A stretch of DNA of 64,000 nt, from positions 44,079,105 through 44,143,104 of the forward strand of contig OY829542.1 in the NCBI GenBank assembly GCA_963691705.1, written 5' to 3'. The position numbers and the translations under genes are program-made. The stretch is from Viola odorata (taxonomy: Eukaryota > Streptophyta > Magnoliopsida > Malpighiales > Violaceae). Below are positions 37,106-48,836 of the stretch, in pieces. The notes beneath the pieces were generated by a model. That model worked only from the letters and a program-made list of their open reading frames with translations, had not been told where the DNA came from and ran no database searches. Numbering within the stretch: the first letter of the stretch is position 1; every line of letters begins with the position of its first letter.

Positions 37106-37661
37106 TGATAACAATTAAGGCAACCCCAAGGGTATTGTCGTCCTCGTACCAGTCTAAAGGCCGGAACCCTACCATGCCTGCCCGGGGTCAGCCGCGGAAG
37201 ACGGACGCCCCTTAGCCGGCAAGGAACCCTGGGATAGTCGACATTAGCGGGGGGGGGGGGGGGGGGGGAGGGGGGGTCTCACGCGTCATCTATCCACACG
37301 CACGGCGTTATCCTATCCTAGGATAGTCATGATGTCACTCAAGGCTACCACCCATGACGTCATTTGAAGATATCGCCCCTGACGTTACCCGGAGATATCG
37401 CCCTTGACGTCATTCGGAGATATCGTCTTTGATAATGCCTTCAGCCTAGCCTATAAATACCCCACCATTTGAAACGTAAGGTAAGCCTAAGATTGCTGCT
37501 GGAACCTCTGCTATTTTTGAACCACCTTACTAACTTAAGCATCGGAGTGTCTACGCCGGAGCCCCCCCTCCGCCGCTTTGCAGGTACCCTTGATGACAGC
37601 TACAACAACCCCGAGCTACTACCATCCTTGTCCCGATTTTCCAGAAGTTCGAGTCTTATCA
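37106..37661 (+). repeat. 5' LTR of the second Tat element
   Basis: TATA box TATAAATA at 37452-37459, preceded by four TGACGTCA-like sites. A G tract of about 28 (37250-37277, one A) lies in the upstream half and is shorter in the 3' copy. The LTR ends CGAGTCTTATCA. Confidence 0.93.
37330..37412. promoter_or_regulatory. Four TGACGTCA-type sites at 25-bp spacing in the LTR
   Basis: TGATGTCA at 37330, TGACGTCA at 37355, TGACGTTA at 37380 and TGACGTCA at 37405, each exactly 25 bp apart, ending 40 bp before the TATA box. TGACG/ACGT palindromes are bZIP (TGA-factor, CRE-like) binding sites in plants. The 3' LTR repeats the array at 53404, 53429, 53454 and 53479. Confidence 0.8.
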
Positions 37662-37663
37662 AA

Positions 37664-37681
37664 TTGGTACTTTCGTTGAGA
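37664..37681 (+). promoter_or_regulatory. Primer binding site of the second Tat element
   Basis: TTGGTACTTTCGTTGAGA follows two bases after the LTR end. The third element carries a related phrase, ATGGTGTTTTCATTGAGA, at the same place. Confidence 0.65.
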
Positions 37682-37748
37682 GCTTTGGTTTATTAAGTGA
37701 GCGTCCTTAATAGCCAAGCTCCATCTTTACAGGAAGACTGGAACGATC

Positions 37749-39229
37749 ATGGCTTCAGATTCGGAGCCCACATGACCTTCATTCTCTAACCTTCCTTATG
37801 AGACCCGCAGACGGTTATTCCCTTTTGCCACTACTGATATTTTTGTAACAAAGCAGGAGATCTTTTTGGAATCTTCAGATTCCCCCTTTAGATCAATAGA
37901 GGGAACACTCCCTCTGCAGATGAGCCTCTCTCTATCCCAGATGGCGGGATCTAGTTTTTCTACCCCACCTCCGAGGGGATTCATGTTGGACGGCGCAAAT
38001 AACCCCCTCACGAGTGAAATATCTGCTCTTCGTTCTAGGTTGGACTATTTGACTGATTTGGCGACGAGAATCACGTCTGACGTTTCTGGGTCAAATGTTC
38101 CTCCCCAGGCCATTTTCACGTCATCTATTGTCACCGAACGACCTTTATCGCCCCTATAACACGGAAATATTCTAACAGCCTTGCCTGAACAGATGTGCCA
38201 ATTAGCTTTGTGCAACTCGCTCAGGGGCGAGTGGAGCCTTACGTGCCGCAAGTACCAAGAATTCCCGTCCCCCAAGAGGAGTGACGACATGATGAATACA
38301 GAGACCGTTGGGACGGTCGACAAGAAGAAGTGGATCGAAATTTATCCCCTGAGCGTAATGAAAGATCCAGTAGTAGAAGACACCGAACTCGTTCACTTAG
38401 GAGTCATAGTCGGTCTCTGAGGCGACATCGTACTCCAGAATCGCGAAATCGGGAATGTCAGCTGGAGGCGTATCCTCCTCATGATACGCGGGAAATCCTT
38501 GATGACACTTCAGGTCACCCGTTCACCCATCGCATAAGACGTCACAGGGTCAGCCGACACGTAAAACTCCCCACGGAATCCTATGATGACACTAGAGATC
38601 CTATTTCACACCTTAACAAGGTGAAGGACTTTGTACAATTTCAGACCCGCAGTGATGCAGCGTTATGTCAAATATTCATCATGACATTGTCAGGAGTAGC
38701 CCATATCTGGTTTGAAGGTCTCCCCGGTGGATCTGTGGACAACTTCTCGCAACTGGAGTCTAAGTTTCGGAGCTGGTTTAGTACCGCGGTCCCTATCAGG
38801 AAATCTGCCGCGATCTTATTCGATATACATAGGAAGCCTCAAGAATCCTTGAAAGATTTCCTTAGTCGCTTTGACATGGAAATGTTGTTAACACCGGGCG
38901 TTACCGTTGATTTCACTATAGAAGCTTTGAAACGGAATTGCCCATATGGGAAACTGAAAGACGCGCTGATGGTGGACCCTCCGACGACTTTGGACGCGTT
39001 AAGGTTGAAAGCCCATAACTATGTGAGAATGGAGGAAGAAGAAAGCATGGACATGACTCGAAACATACCACAAGATGCGCCTCTAGTCCCTAACGCTCCC
39101 GTGGCCACAACTTGTGAAGATCGTTTTGTCGATGATTATGCCCAACGAAAAGATCACATTCCTAAGACCTCCAATCGGCGAAGAGGCAACTCTTCGAGGG
39201 GAAAGGCTGGCAACTCCCCGACCCGATGA
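37749..39229 (+). pseudogene. gag of the second Tat element
   Basis: Starts MASDSEPT, with an early in-frame TGA. The N-terminal part stays in one frame to about 38310. A frameshift then leads into the best-preserved section (38330-39229): an Arg/Ser-rich stretch, then the gag core with DDTRDPISHLNKVKDF, IWFEGLPGGSV and FLSRFDMEML, the standard plant retrotransposon gag domain. The zinc knuckle CKFHKAKGHSTAVC follows in another frame at about 39402. The product would build the virus-like particle. Confidence 0.88.
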
Positions 39230-39318
39230 CAGGGAGATCCTCCCAAGGGCCGGATTTATGACCCGAACCTCCCTTTCCTCATTTTGCCAAGAGCAAAAAT
39301 CTTAGCGATTGTGGAACT

Positions 39319-42300
39319 GTGAAACTTGCCCATTTGTTACCCAGCCCCTGTCAAGCTAGGAGTAATCATGGGGGGGAGGGGGGAGAAAACACCCTTTGTA
39401 AATTTCACAAAGCTAAGGGACACTCTACAGCGGTGTGCAGAGAACTAAAGCTGGTGATAGAACGTCTGGTAGAGGAAGGTTATCTCGGAGAATTCGCCAC
39501 CAAGGCACGAGAGGAGGCCTGGAACAACCAGACCGATAGAGTGACTGACAACAGACAAGCACCTCCTCGCGCTTAAGGAAGCAACGATACTCCTGCTGGG
39601 AGAGGTAGGGAGACACTTATGGTTGATGATGACGATGTCCCTATCATCAACATCATAGCCGGAGGCGCACCCTATCTAGATGAGCCGGAACAATTAATAC
39701 CCGCGGCAGGAGATAAGCGGAAGTGGGAGGGCGTGTTAATAAAAAGTGAGGCGATAAGTGCTTTAGATCGAATGGTACTGTCCTTCTCCGAGGAAGATTA
39801 GAAAGGTGTTATTTTTCCACATAATGACGCGTTAGTGGTCACACCCATTATCAGCAATCACGGGGTTAGGAGAACCCTCATCGACAACGGAAGTGCGGTA
39901 AACTTATTTTCATTAGAGGCTTACAACCTCATAAAATGTCCTGATGGTGAATTGTCACCCTGCAAGAAGCCGATAATTGGAGTAGATGGAGTCTCGATAC
40001 CAGTTACGGAAATTACCACTTTGCCCGTGTATTTTTGAGAAGATGCCTCTAAGCGGTTGGAGGAGTTGCTATTTTTTATCGTAGACCTAACCTTGCCCTA
40101 TAACGTTATACTTGGACGCCCTTTCCTTAACCGCTTTGGAGCTGCAATATCCCAGAAGCATTTAAGGATGAAATACCCCTCCTGGGAGGGAGTGGTGTCA
40201 ATCAAAGGCAACCAGAAATTGGCGGTTGAGTGTTACCTACTCATGACTCAGAAGAGTTGTGATAGATACATATGCGTAACGGTAGATCCCTATGAACAGA
40301 ATGATGAGAAACACACTCAGCCCTTAGACAAGATGATATCTATGCCGGTTGACGGGATCGACGGAGCGAGCTTCCTGGTTAGCGAAAAGCTTAGCCCAAT
40401 GGAAAATCTTCAGCTGACTCGGCTATTGAATAAATGCAAGGGAGAATTCGCATGGAAGCCCGCGGATATGCCAGGTATCTCGCGAGAAGTGGCGGAACAC
40501 CGACTCAACATTGACCCCAATGTCAAGCCTATCCAACAAAGACGACACGCGTTTTCTTCAGAGAAAACTTTAGCCATCAGTAAAGAAGTATCTAAGCTCT
40601 TAGAGGCCAGTTTTGTCCGAGAAGTTCAATACCCGACCTGGCTAGCCAACCCGGTTCTTGTCCCAAAGCCCAATGGAGATTGGCGTATGTGCATCGACTT
40701 TACCGACTTAAACGATGCCTGTCCCAAAGATTGCTACCCACTTCCTCGAATTGATCAGCTGGTCGATTAGACTGCGGGGTACGCCTATCTAAGCTCTTTA
40801 GATGCCAATTCGGGGTATCATCAAATCCCCATGGCCATTGAGGATGAAGAAAAAACCGCTTTCATCACCCCGAAAGCTACTTACTGTTATACGGCGATGA
40901 CGTTTGGGAACGCTGGAGCCACCTTTCAACGAATGGCGAACAAGGTCTTTGAAAAGCAGATTGGAAGGAATGTGGAAGCGTATGTTGACGATATATTAGT
41001 CAAGAGCAGAAGTTTCTAGGGCCATTTGAATGACTTAGAGGAAGTCTTCCGCGTGATGAGAAAATATCAAATGAAGTTGAATCCCCGTAAATGCATGTTT
41101 GCATTTCAGACGGGGAAATGTTTGGGTTACGTGGTTAGCCAAAAAGGTATCCAGCCCAACCCCTCAAAGGTCAAAGCTATCTAGGATATGATACCTCCTC
41201 GAACCGTCAAGGAGGTATAAAGACTGACAGGGCATGTTATTGCCCTGGGCCGGTTTATCTCTAAACCAGGTGAGAGATGCCTGCCCTTTTTCAAGGTTAT
41301 ACGCAAAAAAGCTCCTTTCGGATGGATAACAGAATGTGAAGAGGTGTTCATGGGCCTGAAAGCTTATTTATCATCTGACTTGGTGCTGACAAGGCCAGAA
41401 CCGAGCGATACCTTATGCTTATACCTTGGTGTTGCCGACGAAGTGGTTAGTGTCGTCCTTATTCGAGACGACAACCATCTACACCACCCTGTCTATTTCA
41501 TGAGTCACGTCTTAAAGGATGTCGAGCTGCGATATGCTCGCATTGAAAAAATAGCATTTGCACTGGTCCAAGCCACGCGGAAAATGGACAAGTCTTGGTT
41601 CACTCTCAGGCTAGAGAGCCCATCATGGTTTAGTACCTCGCTAAAGTGAAACGCGAACTATTGGAAATAAAGAAAAACGGCATGAGGGTCAGCTTTGAGC
41701 ACATCCCCCGAGAGGATAACGCTGAAGCAGACGGCCTGGCCAAACTCGCCGTAAATCCAGACGCTTCCATACCCAAGGGCGTGTATTACCGAGAGATATC
41801 GGTTCCCTCCTTCATGGAAGAGCAAACGTCGCTTTGTGTGGAAGAAATTGAAAAGGACTCGCGAATCCCTGTAATAAAATACTTGAAACATGAGGAATTA
41901 CCTGCTGATAACGCTGAGAAAAAGAAAGTGCTGAAACAAGCAGCACGGTGCACATATTATAACGGAGAGCTGGTTCGGAGATGCTTCTCTCATCTAGCTG
42001 CTAAGTGCATAATGGAGCAAGAGGGTCTTCATACCTTGCGAGAAATCCATGAAGGAATATGCGGTATGCACGCATCGGGAGGCACCTTAGCCGCGCAAGT
42101 CTTCAGGTCTGGATTCTACTAGCCTACTATTCGAAGAGATTGCCACAATTATGTACGGACATGTCAAAAATGTTAGGTGTTCTCCAAAATTCCTCGACAA
42201 CCCGCCACAGAGATTTCTGAGATAGTGGCTCCTTGTCCATTTCCAAAGGCAAGGTCCCAACTAAAGTTTGTGGTAGTGGCAGTGGATTACTTCACGAAGT

Positions 42301-42602
42301 GGGCAGAAGCGGAAGTGGTGGCCAACATCACGACAAAGAAAATTTGGCACTTCTTTAAGTACCAAGTCATCATGCGAGTGGCGTACTTCAGGAAAGAAAT
42401 GAATAAGGAGAGGCTACGGGCTAGCCTCGACGCGTTGCCAGAATGGCAGGAGGAAGCTCTTCTGAAAATGCTTTATTATAAGCAAAGAATGACGCGTTAC
42501 CACAATAGGCGCGTCAAAGAACGGCTGCTGAAAGCAGGTGACTTGGTACTTAGAGACAAACGAGCCGCTGGACAGCGTATGTGGAAACTTAGCCCGAACT
42601 AG
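39319..42602 (+). pseudogene. pol of the second Tat element (PR-RT-RNH-aRNH-IN), broken
   Basis: Protease LIDNGSAVNLF at about 39878. RT from about 40380, with WRMCIDFTDLNDACPKD and catalytic YVDDILVKS (40981-41007). RNase H start HPVYFMSHVLKDVELRYARI near 41490. The frame then jumps through a deletion into the tail of the archaeal-type RNase H (FEHIPREDNAEADGLAKLA). Integrase H2C2 finger (HEGICGMHASGG, then CQKC) is followed by AVDYFTKWAEAEV and then directly by C-terminal sequence (RLLKAGDLVLRDKRA). The segments holding all three catalytic DDE residues are missing. In-frame stops occur at about 39799, 40036, 40768, 41017, 41182, 41218, 41629, 42120, 42172 and 42600. Confidence 0.9.
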
Positions 42603-42708
42603 GATGGCCCAAACCGTGTTACCCGCGTTATTGGAAAGGTAGCATATCACCTGGAAACACTCGACGGTACTCCCTTACCTAACTCTTGGAACATAGCTCA
42701 TTTTAAAC

Positions 42709-43202
42709 TGATAACTATTGACATACCCCCAGGGCATTTTAGTCCTGACAGGGGTACCCTCATCTTCAGCTACTGTAGGGCCTGCCTGGCCTCCTACTAG
42801 TCCTGCTACCGGGGGGTGGTCGACGTCAGCGGGCCCCCCCCATCCAGCACGATATGACGCCTATTCCCACCCCCGGCAAGCACACAAGCGACATCTACTC
42901 GGCGTTACCCCATGGCACCCAAGCGGTACCTATTAGAGATGACACCTCTCTACTAGATCTCCTATAAATACCCCCCTAGGTAGAAAGGGGGGGGGGGACT
43001 CTCTCTCTCTCTCTCTCTTCACACTCTCACTCTACTCTCTCTCACTACTACTCCTACTGATACTGACTTGATCGTCGGAGCATCTGCGCCGGGGACCCCC
43101 TCTGGTGCCTTGCAGGTGTACCAGCAGCGAGGACCACCCCCTCAGAGGAGAAGATCTCCAGGATCCTTCCTACCCCGGGTACAATCCCTCCGATTATTAT
43201 CA
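42709..43202 (+). repeat. 5' LTR of the third element
   Basis: 494 bp, TATA box TATAAATA at 42963-42970, a G tract just after it, then a CT-repeat leader. It is very similar to 48837-49325. That copy has an extra CAAGCTCACAAGCGGCAT duplication near 49011 and lacks about 20 bp near 49255. Confidence 0.94.
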
Positions 43203-43716
43203 AAATGGTGTTTTCATTGAGAGCATTTAGATCTTCAAGTGAGTTCCTTAAGATCTAAAGGCTCTCCTTTCCGTATGCATATTTATCTCCATCATTGCTG
43301 CTGGTTTTTCTATTTATGGGGATTTATCATATTATGATTCAAGGGCTGCTCGGATTTTATTCATGATATGAATATATGTGATCAATATATTATTGAGAGT
43401 TATTGTTGCGCACCAAAGGGAGCAGATCTGGAAAGTGGTGATTTAAGAGTGCTTGTGTGTGATGATCTCAATCCATACCAATAATTTATTATTATATGTT
43501 CAAGAGTATGTTCAAGAGAAATATCGGATCGGGCAAAGAAAGAAAAGAGAGAGAGAGACTGTGATTATCTTTGTTGTAAGATCAGATCTGGAAAATTAAG
43601 AGAAAGAGAGAGAGAGGGGTTTGACTTTTGCGTATGTTATTATTGAGTGTGTCAGAGGAAAATGATATTTGAGCTTCTGGGAAAAAGACGAAAGATGTCG
43701 CTTCTGTGCTAGGGAG

Positions 43717-43754
43717 TGACGTCATGCGAGGTGACGTCATATGGAGTGACGTCA
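43717..43754. promoter_or_regulatory. Three perfect TGACGTCA palindromes at 15-bp spacing
   Basis: TGACGTCA at 43717, 43732 and 43747, within units like GGAGTGACGTCATGC. It lies in the internal region just before the first array of the third element. These are candidate bZIP (TGA/CRE-like) sites; function is inferred. Confidence 0.8.
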
Positions 43755-43789
43755 TGCGTGACCTTGGATGGGGTGTCGCCCTAGCCAGA

Positions 43790-44300
43790 TGTCGCTTTGT
43801 TATCAGATGTCCCTTTGTTATCAGATGTCGCTTTGTTATGGGGTGTCGCCCTATCAGATGTCCCTTTGCTCACAGATGTCATTTTGCTAACAGATGTCCC
43901 TATGTTATCGGGTGCCACTTTGTTATCGGATGTCGCCCTATGTTATCGGGTGTCGCTTTGTTATCAGATGTCGCCCTATGCTATCGGGTGTCGCTTCGTT
44001 ATCAGATGTCGCCCTATGCTATCGGGTGTCGCTTCGTTATCGGGTGTCGCCCTAGCATCTGTTGCCCTTCGTTATTAGATGCCACTTCGTTATCAGATGT
44101 CGCCCTATGTTATTGGGTGCCGCTTTGTTATCGGATGTCGCCCTATGTTATCGGGTGTCGCTTCGTTATCAGATGTCGCCCTATGCTATCGGGTGTCGCT
44201 TCGTTATCAGATGTCGCAGTATGTTATCGGGTGTCACTTCGTTATCAGATGTCGCCCTATGATTATCGGGTGTCACTTCGTTATCAGATGTCACCCCTAC
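43790..44300 (+). repeat. Minisatellite, about 40-bp unit (GATGTCGCCCTATGTTATCG)
   Basis: About a dozen units alternate CGGGTGTCGCTTCGTTATCA and GATGTCGCCCTATGCTATCG. The repeat lacks stops in several frames, which produces a 245-codon frame from 43706 and two others. Those frames are repeat artefacts and not genes. Confidence 0.93.
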
Positions 44301-44795
44301 CGTTGTCGCTCTTGCCATGTCATCAGAGGTCTCAGGACTTTCAGCGTTTGCGCCCAGAAAAGTGCATTGCTGGCCAATCATATCAGGTTTCGCGGGGAAA
44401 ATCATATCTTTTCCATACGTGCTCGGAATTCTGCGTGTCATAGCTCGATTCGAAGGCAATTTGACGGGCTACAATTATTGTCAAGGAATCTCTGTGAGAT
44501 ATTGACGTTAACTGGGCGTTATTGTGATTCGAAATCTAGGTTTAAGATTCGTGATTCCAGCTATATCGGGTTTCACGGAAAAAATCGTATCTTCTTCGTG
44601 CGTGCTCGGAATTTTCTAGATAATAGCTCGATTTGAAGATAATGTAAAGGGATATAATTCTCATGAAGACATCTAAGTGAGAAAAAGATTCAGAATATAG
44701 CAGGCACGATTGAGCCGCAAAGTGATGCCACTAAGTTGGTTTTCCCCTATGGCGACGGTGGGTGAAATAAATGATGATTCAGAATATAATCTAGC

Positions 44796-44900
44796 GGGTG
44801 AATATCTACCCCGGATGGATCTTTATATTATTTATCGGGTGAATATCTACCCCAGATGGACCTTTATATTATTTATCGGATGAATATCTACCCCGCTGGG
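44796..44900 (+). repeat. Tandem repeat, about 41-bp unit, 2.5 copies
   Basis: GGGTGAATATCTACCCCGGA then TGGATCTTTATATTATTTATC, repeated with small changes inside the third element. Confidence 0.85.
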
Positions 44901-45194
44901 AAAGTCCTCATAATATCATGTCGACATCCTCTCATCATCAAAAAGGTCTCCAACGACATGTCACTCTCCTTCGTAAATGAAAGGAAGGGAACGGGAATTA
45001 AACAACGGCCAAGTTCCTTGTTTATTTCCCCTAAGGTATCGCTATCACCTTTAAGATTATCATTTTCCCCTTACCTCTATTTTTAACATTTTTAGAGGAA
45101 GCTAACCGAAGTTAGCAAACTCTGTTAGTTTATTTGTGCAGTTAACAATGCAGGTGCTCAAGTGGAGTACAGATTGAAATCCGGGGGAATGTGA

Positions 45195-45400
45195 AAACGT
45201 GCAATATTGTAGGTAGCTACGACATAAAACCGCACAATTTGTAGGTGGCCTATAGTGTAAAGCCGCGTCAATATTGCAGGTAGCTCCGAGCAGCATAAAA
45301 CCGCGTCAATATTGCAGGTATCTATGGCGTAAAACCGCAGAAATTGTAGGTAGCTTATGGCGTAAAACCGCGTCAATATTGCAGGCGGTTTACAGCAAGG
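45195..45400 (+). repeat. Tandem repeat, about 40-bp unit (GTAAAACCGCGTCAATATTG)
   Basis: Five units combining CAGGTAGCT, ATGGCGTAAAACCGC and GTCAATATTG or ACAATTTG. It belongs to the internal region of the third element. Confidence 0.88.
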
Positions 45401-45569
45401 CCGGATCCAATGAGTTTTGATGGAAAAAGCGACATCAACGACACCCCGATATGTGCGGGTGAAAGCCTCTAAGGGCAACTAATACTTGTCATTATATGCT
45501 ATTTTTACTAACATGGCAAGACAACATTTGAGAATGTGCAGGAAAGTTGATGAAATATCAAAATAGTGA

Positions 45570-48010
45570 AGAAGCTGATCCCTCTATGTGAGCGATGTCT
45601 CTATGTGATTTGTGATGCCTCCATGTGAGCGAGTGCGTCCATGTGAGCGATGCCTCTATGTGATTTGTGGTGCGTCCATGTGAGTGATACCTCCATGTGA
45701 TTTGTGATGCCTCCATGTGAGCGATGTCTCTATGTGATTTGTGATGCCTCTATATGAGCGAGTGCCTCTATGTGAGCGATGCCTCTATGTGATTTGTGGT
45801 GCGTCCATGTGAGTGATGCCTCCATGTGATTTGTGATACCTCCATGTGAGCGAGTGCCTCCATGTGAGCGATGCCTCTATGTGATTTGTGATGCCTCCAT
45901 GTGAGCGAGTGCCTCCATGTGAGCGGCGCCTCTATGTGATTTGTGATGCCTCCATGTGAGCGAGTGCCTCTATGTGATTTGTGGTGCGTCCATGTGAGCG
46001 ATGTCTCTATGTGATTTGTGATGCCTCCATGTGAGCGAGTGCCTCCATGTGAGCGACGCTTCTATGTGATTTGTGGTGCGTCCATGTGAGCGATGCCTCT
46101 ATGTGATTTGTGGTGCGTCCATGTGAGCGATGCCTCCATGTGATTTGTGATGCCTCCATGTGAGCGAGTGCCTCCATGTGAGTGATGTCTCTATGTGATT
46201 TGTGATGCCACCATGTGAGCGAGTGCCTCTATGTGATTTGTGGTGCGTCTATGCGAGCGATGTCTCTATGTGATTTGTTATGCCTCTATATGAGCGAGTG
46301 CCTCCATGTGAGCGAGTGCGTCCATGTGATTTATGGTGCGTCCATGTGAGTGATGCCTCCATGTGAGCGAGTGCCTCCATGTGAGCGATGTCTCTATGTG
46401 ATTTGTGATGCCTCCATGTGAGCGAGTGCGTCCATGTGAGCGATGCCTCTATGTGATTTGTGGTGCGTCCATGTGAGTGATGCCTCCATGTGATTTGTGA
46501 TGCCTCCATGTGAGCGAGTGCCTCCATGTGAGCGATGTTTCTATGTGATTTGTGATGCCTCTATGTGAGCGAGTGCCTCTATGTGATTTGTGATGCCTCC
46601 ATGTGAGTGATGCGTCCATGTGAGTGATGCCTCTATGTGATTTGAGTGATGCGTCCATGTGAGTGATGCCTCTATGTGATTTGTGATGCCTCAATGTGAG
46701 CGAGAGCCTCAATGTGAGTGATGCCTCTATGTGATTTGTGATGCCTCCATGTGAGCGAGTGCCTCCATGTGAGCGGTGCCTCTATGTGATTTGTGATGCC
46801 TCCATGTGAGCGAGTGCCTCCATGTGAGCAGTGCCTCTATGTGATTTGTGATGCCTCCATGTGAGCGAGTGACTCCATGTGAGCGGTGCCTCTATGTGAT
46901 TTGTGATGCCTCCATGTGAGTGATGCGTCCATGCCAGTGATGCCTCTATGTGATTTGTGATGCCTCAATGTGAGCGAATGCCTCCATGTGAGTGATGTCG
47001 CCATGTGAGCGATGCCTCCATGTGAGCGAGTGCGTCCATGTGATTGATGCCTTCATGTGATTTGTGATGCCTCCATGTGAGCGGTGCCTCTATGTGATTT
47101 GTGATGCCTCCATGTAAGCGATGCCTCCATGTGAGCGAGTGCGCCCATGTGAGTGATGCCTCTATGTGATTTGTGATGCCTCCATGTGAGTGATGCGTCC
47201 ATGTGAGTGATGCCTCTATGTGATTTGTGATGCCTGCATGTGAGCGAGTGCCTCCATGTGAGCGGTGCCTCTATGTGATTTGTGATGCCTCCATGTGAGT
47301 GATGCATCCATATGAGTGATGCCTCTATGTGATTTGTGATGCCTCCATGTGAGCGAGTGCCTCCATGTGAGCGGTGCCTCTATGTGATTTGTGATGCCTC
47401 CATGTGAGCGAGTGCCTCCATGTGAGCGGTGCCTCTATGTGATTTGTGATGCCTTCATGTGAGTGATGCGTCCATGTGAGTGATGCCTATATGTGATTTG
47501 TGATGCCTCCATGTGAGCGAGTGCCTCCGTGTGAGTGATGTCTCTATGTGATTTGTGATGCCTCCATGTGAGCGAGTGCCTCCATGTGAGCGGTGCCTCT
47601 ATGTGATTTGTGATACCTCCATGTGAGTGATGCGTCCATGTGAGTGATGCCTCTATGTGATTTGTGATGCCTCCATGTGAGCGAGTGCCTCCATGTGAGC
47701 GGTGCCTCTATGTGATTTGTGATGCCTCCATGTGAGCGAGTGCTCTATGTGATTTGTGATGCCTCCATGTGAGTGATGCCTCTATGTGATTTGTGATGCC
47801 TCCATGTGAGCGATGCGTCCATGTGAGTGATGCCTCTATGTGATTTGTGATGCCTCAATGTGAGCGAGTGCCTCTATGTGATTTGTGATGCCTCCATGTG
47901 AGTGATGCGTCCATGTGAGTGATGCCTCTATGTGATTTGTGATGCCTCCATGTGAGCGAGTGCCTCCATGTGAGTGATGCCTCTATGTGATTTGTGATTC
48001 CTCCATGTGA
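45570..48010 (+). repeat. 2.4-kb minisatellite of ATGTGA-containing units
   Basis: More than a hundred subunits of 15-19 bp such as GATGCCTCCATGTGAGCGA, GTGCCTCTATGTGATTT and GTGATGCGTCCATGTGAGT, arranged in mixed higher-order groups. Reverse frames (46249-46527, 46449-46712, 47053-47307) read HMEASQITWRH-type repeats and are not genes. This is the longest array in the window and makes up over a third of the third element. Confidence 0.96.
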
Positions 48011-48205
48011 GCGAGTGCCTCTATGTCACCAGCGGCCTCCTTGTCGAGCGCCGTCATGTTATCAGCTTGTCTCTATGTCATCAGCGACCTCCTTGTCAAG
48101 TGACGTCATGTTATCAGCATGCCTCCTTGTTATCAGCCGCCCCAAAGTTAGGGGCTGCCTCAATGTTATCAGCTGTCTCCTTGTCAACAGCTGCCTTTAT
48201 GTCAT
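48010..48205 (+). repeat. Tandem repeat with CCTCCTTGTCA and ATGTTATCAGC words
   Basis: About six variable units of 25-35 bp joining the big array to the 3' part of the third element. Confidence 0.75.
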
Positions 48206-48489
48206 TGGTATTACATACCAGGACCGTTTTCGGTTGGGCTGAGGGCACATAGTTCTTGCCGATTTCGTCAACAGTTTTTGGTTGGGCTCTGAGTCTTGAG
48301 GCCTGTGCTCTCGTCACCTCTGGTCCATCACCGCCATATTCTCTCTCTGCATGAAGAACGAATCTTTATTTTCTACTCTAGTTGTGGCTATGTCTTGGTG
48401 TTTTCTCGCAAGCCAACCAGAATGGCGAAGCAATAGTCTGACATGACAACCTAATGGCTTCTGACAAGCTAGCAGCATCTCCAACTCAT

Positions 48490-48650
48490 TCCTTGGACAC
48501 TCGACGCTGTCCATGCCGCCCTTAGCCTGGCGGCAAGCCCTGAGATGGTCGACCTCAGCGGGGAAGCTCTTAAGCGACACCTACCTCTACAATCGGCGTT
48601 ATCCCATCCCAGGTCATGCCTGACGCCACTCGAAAGGACCTTAGCGTTGT
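48490..48650 (+). repeat. Diverged LTR-like fragment inside the third element
   Basis: The order GGCAAGCCCTGAGATGGTCG, ACCTCAGCGGGG, CGGCGTTATCCCATCC matches the U3 part of the second element's LTR (GGCAAGGAACCCTGGGATAG, TCGACATTAGCGGGG, CGGCGTTATCC). It is an old LTR relic or captured U3. Confidence 0.55.
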
Positions 48651-48836
48651 CTGCCAGAGATAGCGCCTATAGAGCTTTAGCAAGAATCTGCGGCGTGGGC
48701 ATCAAAGGACGCAAAGGAACTCGAAGATCTTTACAAGCCTGCCGTGACGCAGAAGAGATAGCACTCATCTAGATACCGAGAATGGAGCCCTTGGTAAACA
48801 CTCGGGCTCGTTTTCGGTTGGGCTTGTGATAACTAT

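Noticed and set aside
43706..44636. Long open frames of 245, 185 and 93 codons on the plus strand
   Set aside because: They lie on a 40-bp minisatellite that lacks stops in several frames; the proteins are just the repeat read in three phases.
46249..47307. Minus-strand frames of 80-90 codons with His/Trp-rich repeats
   Set aside because: Pure translation of the 2.4-kb minisatellite; no start context or domain.
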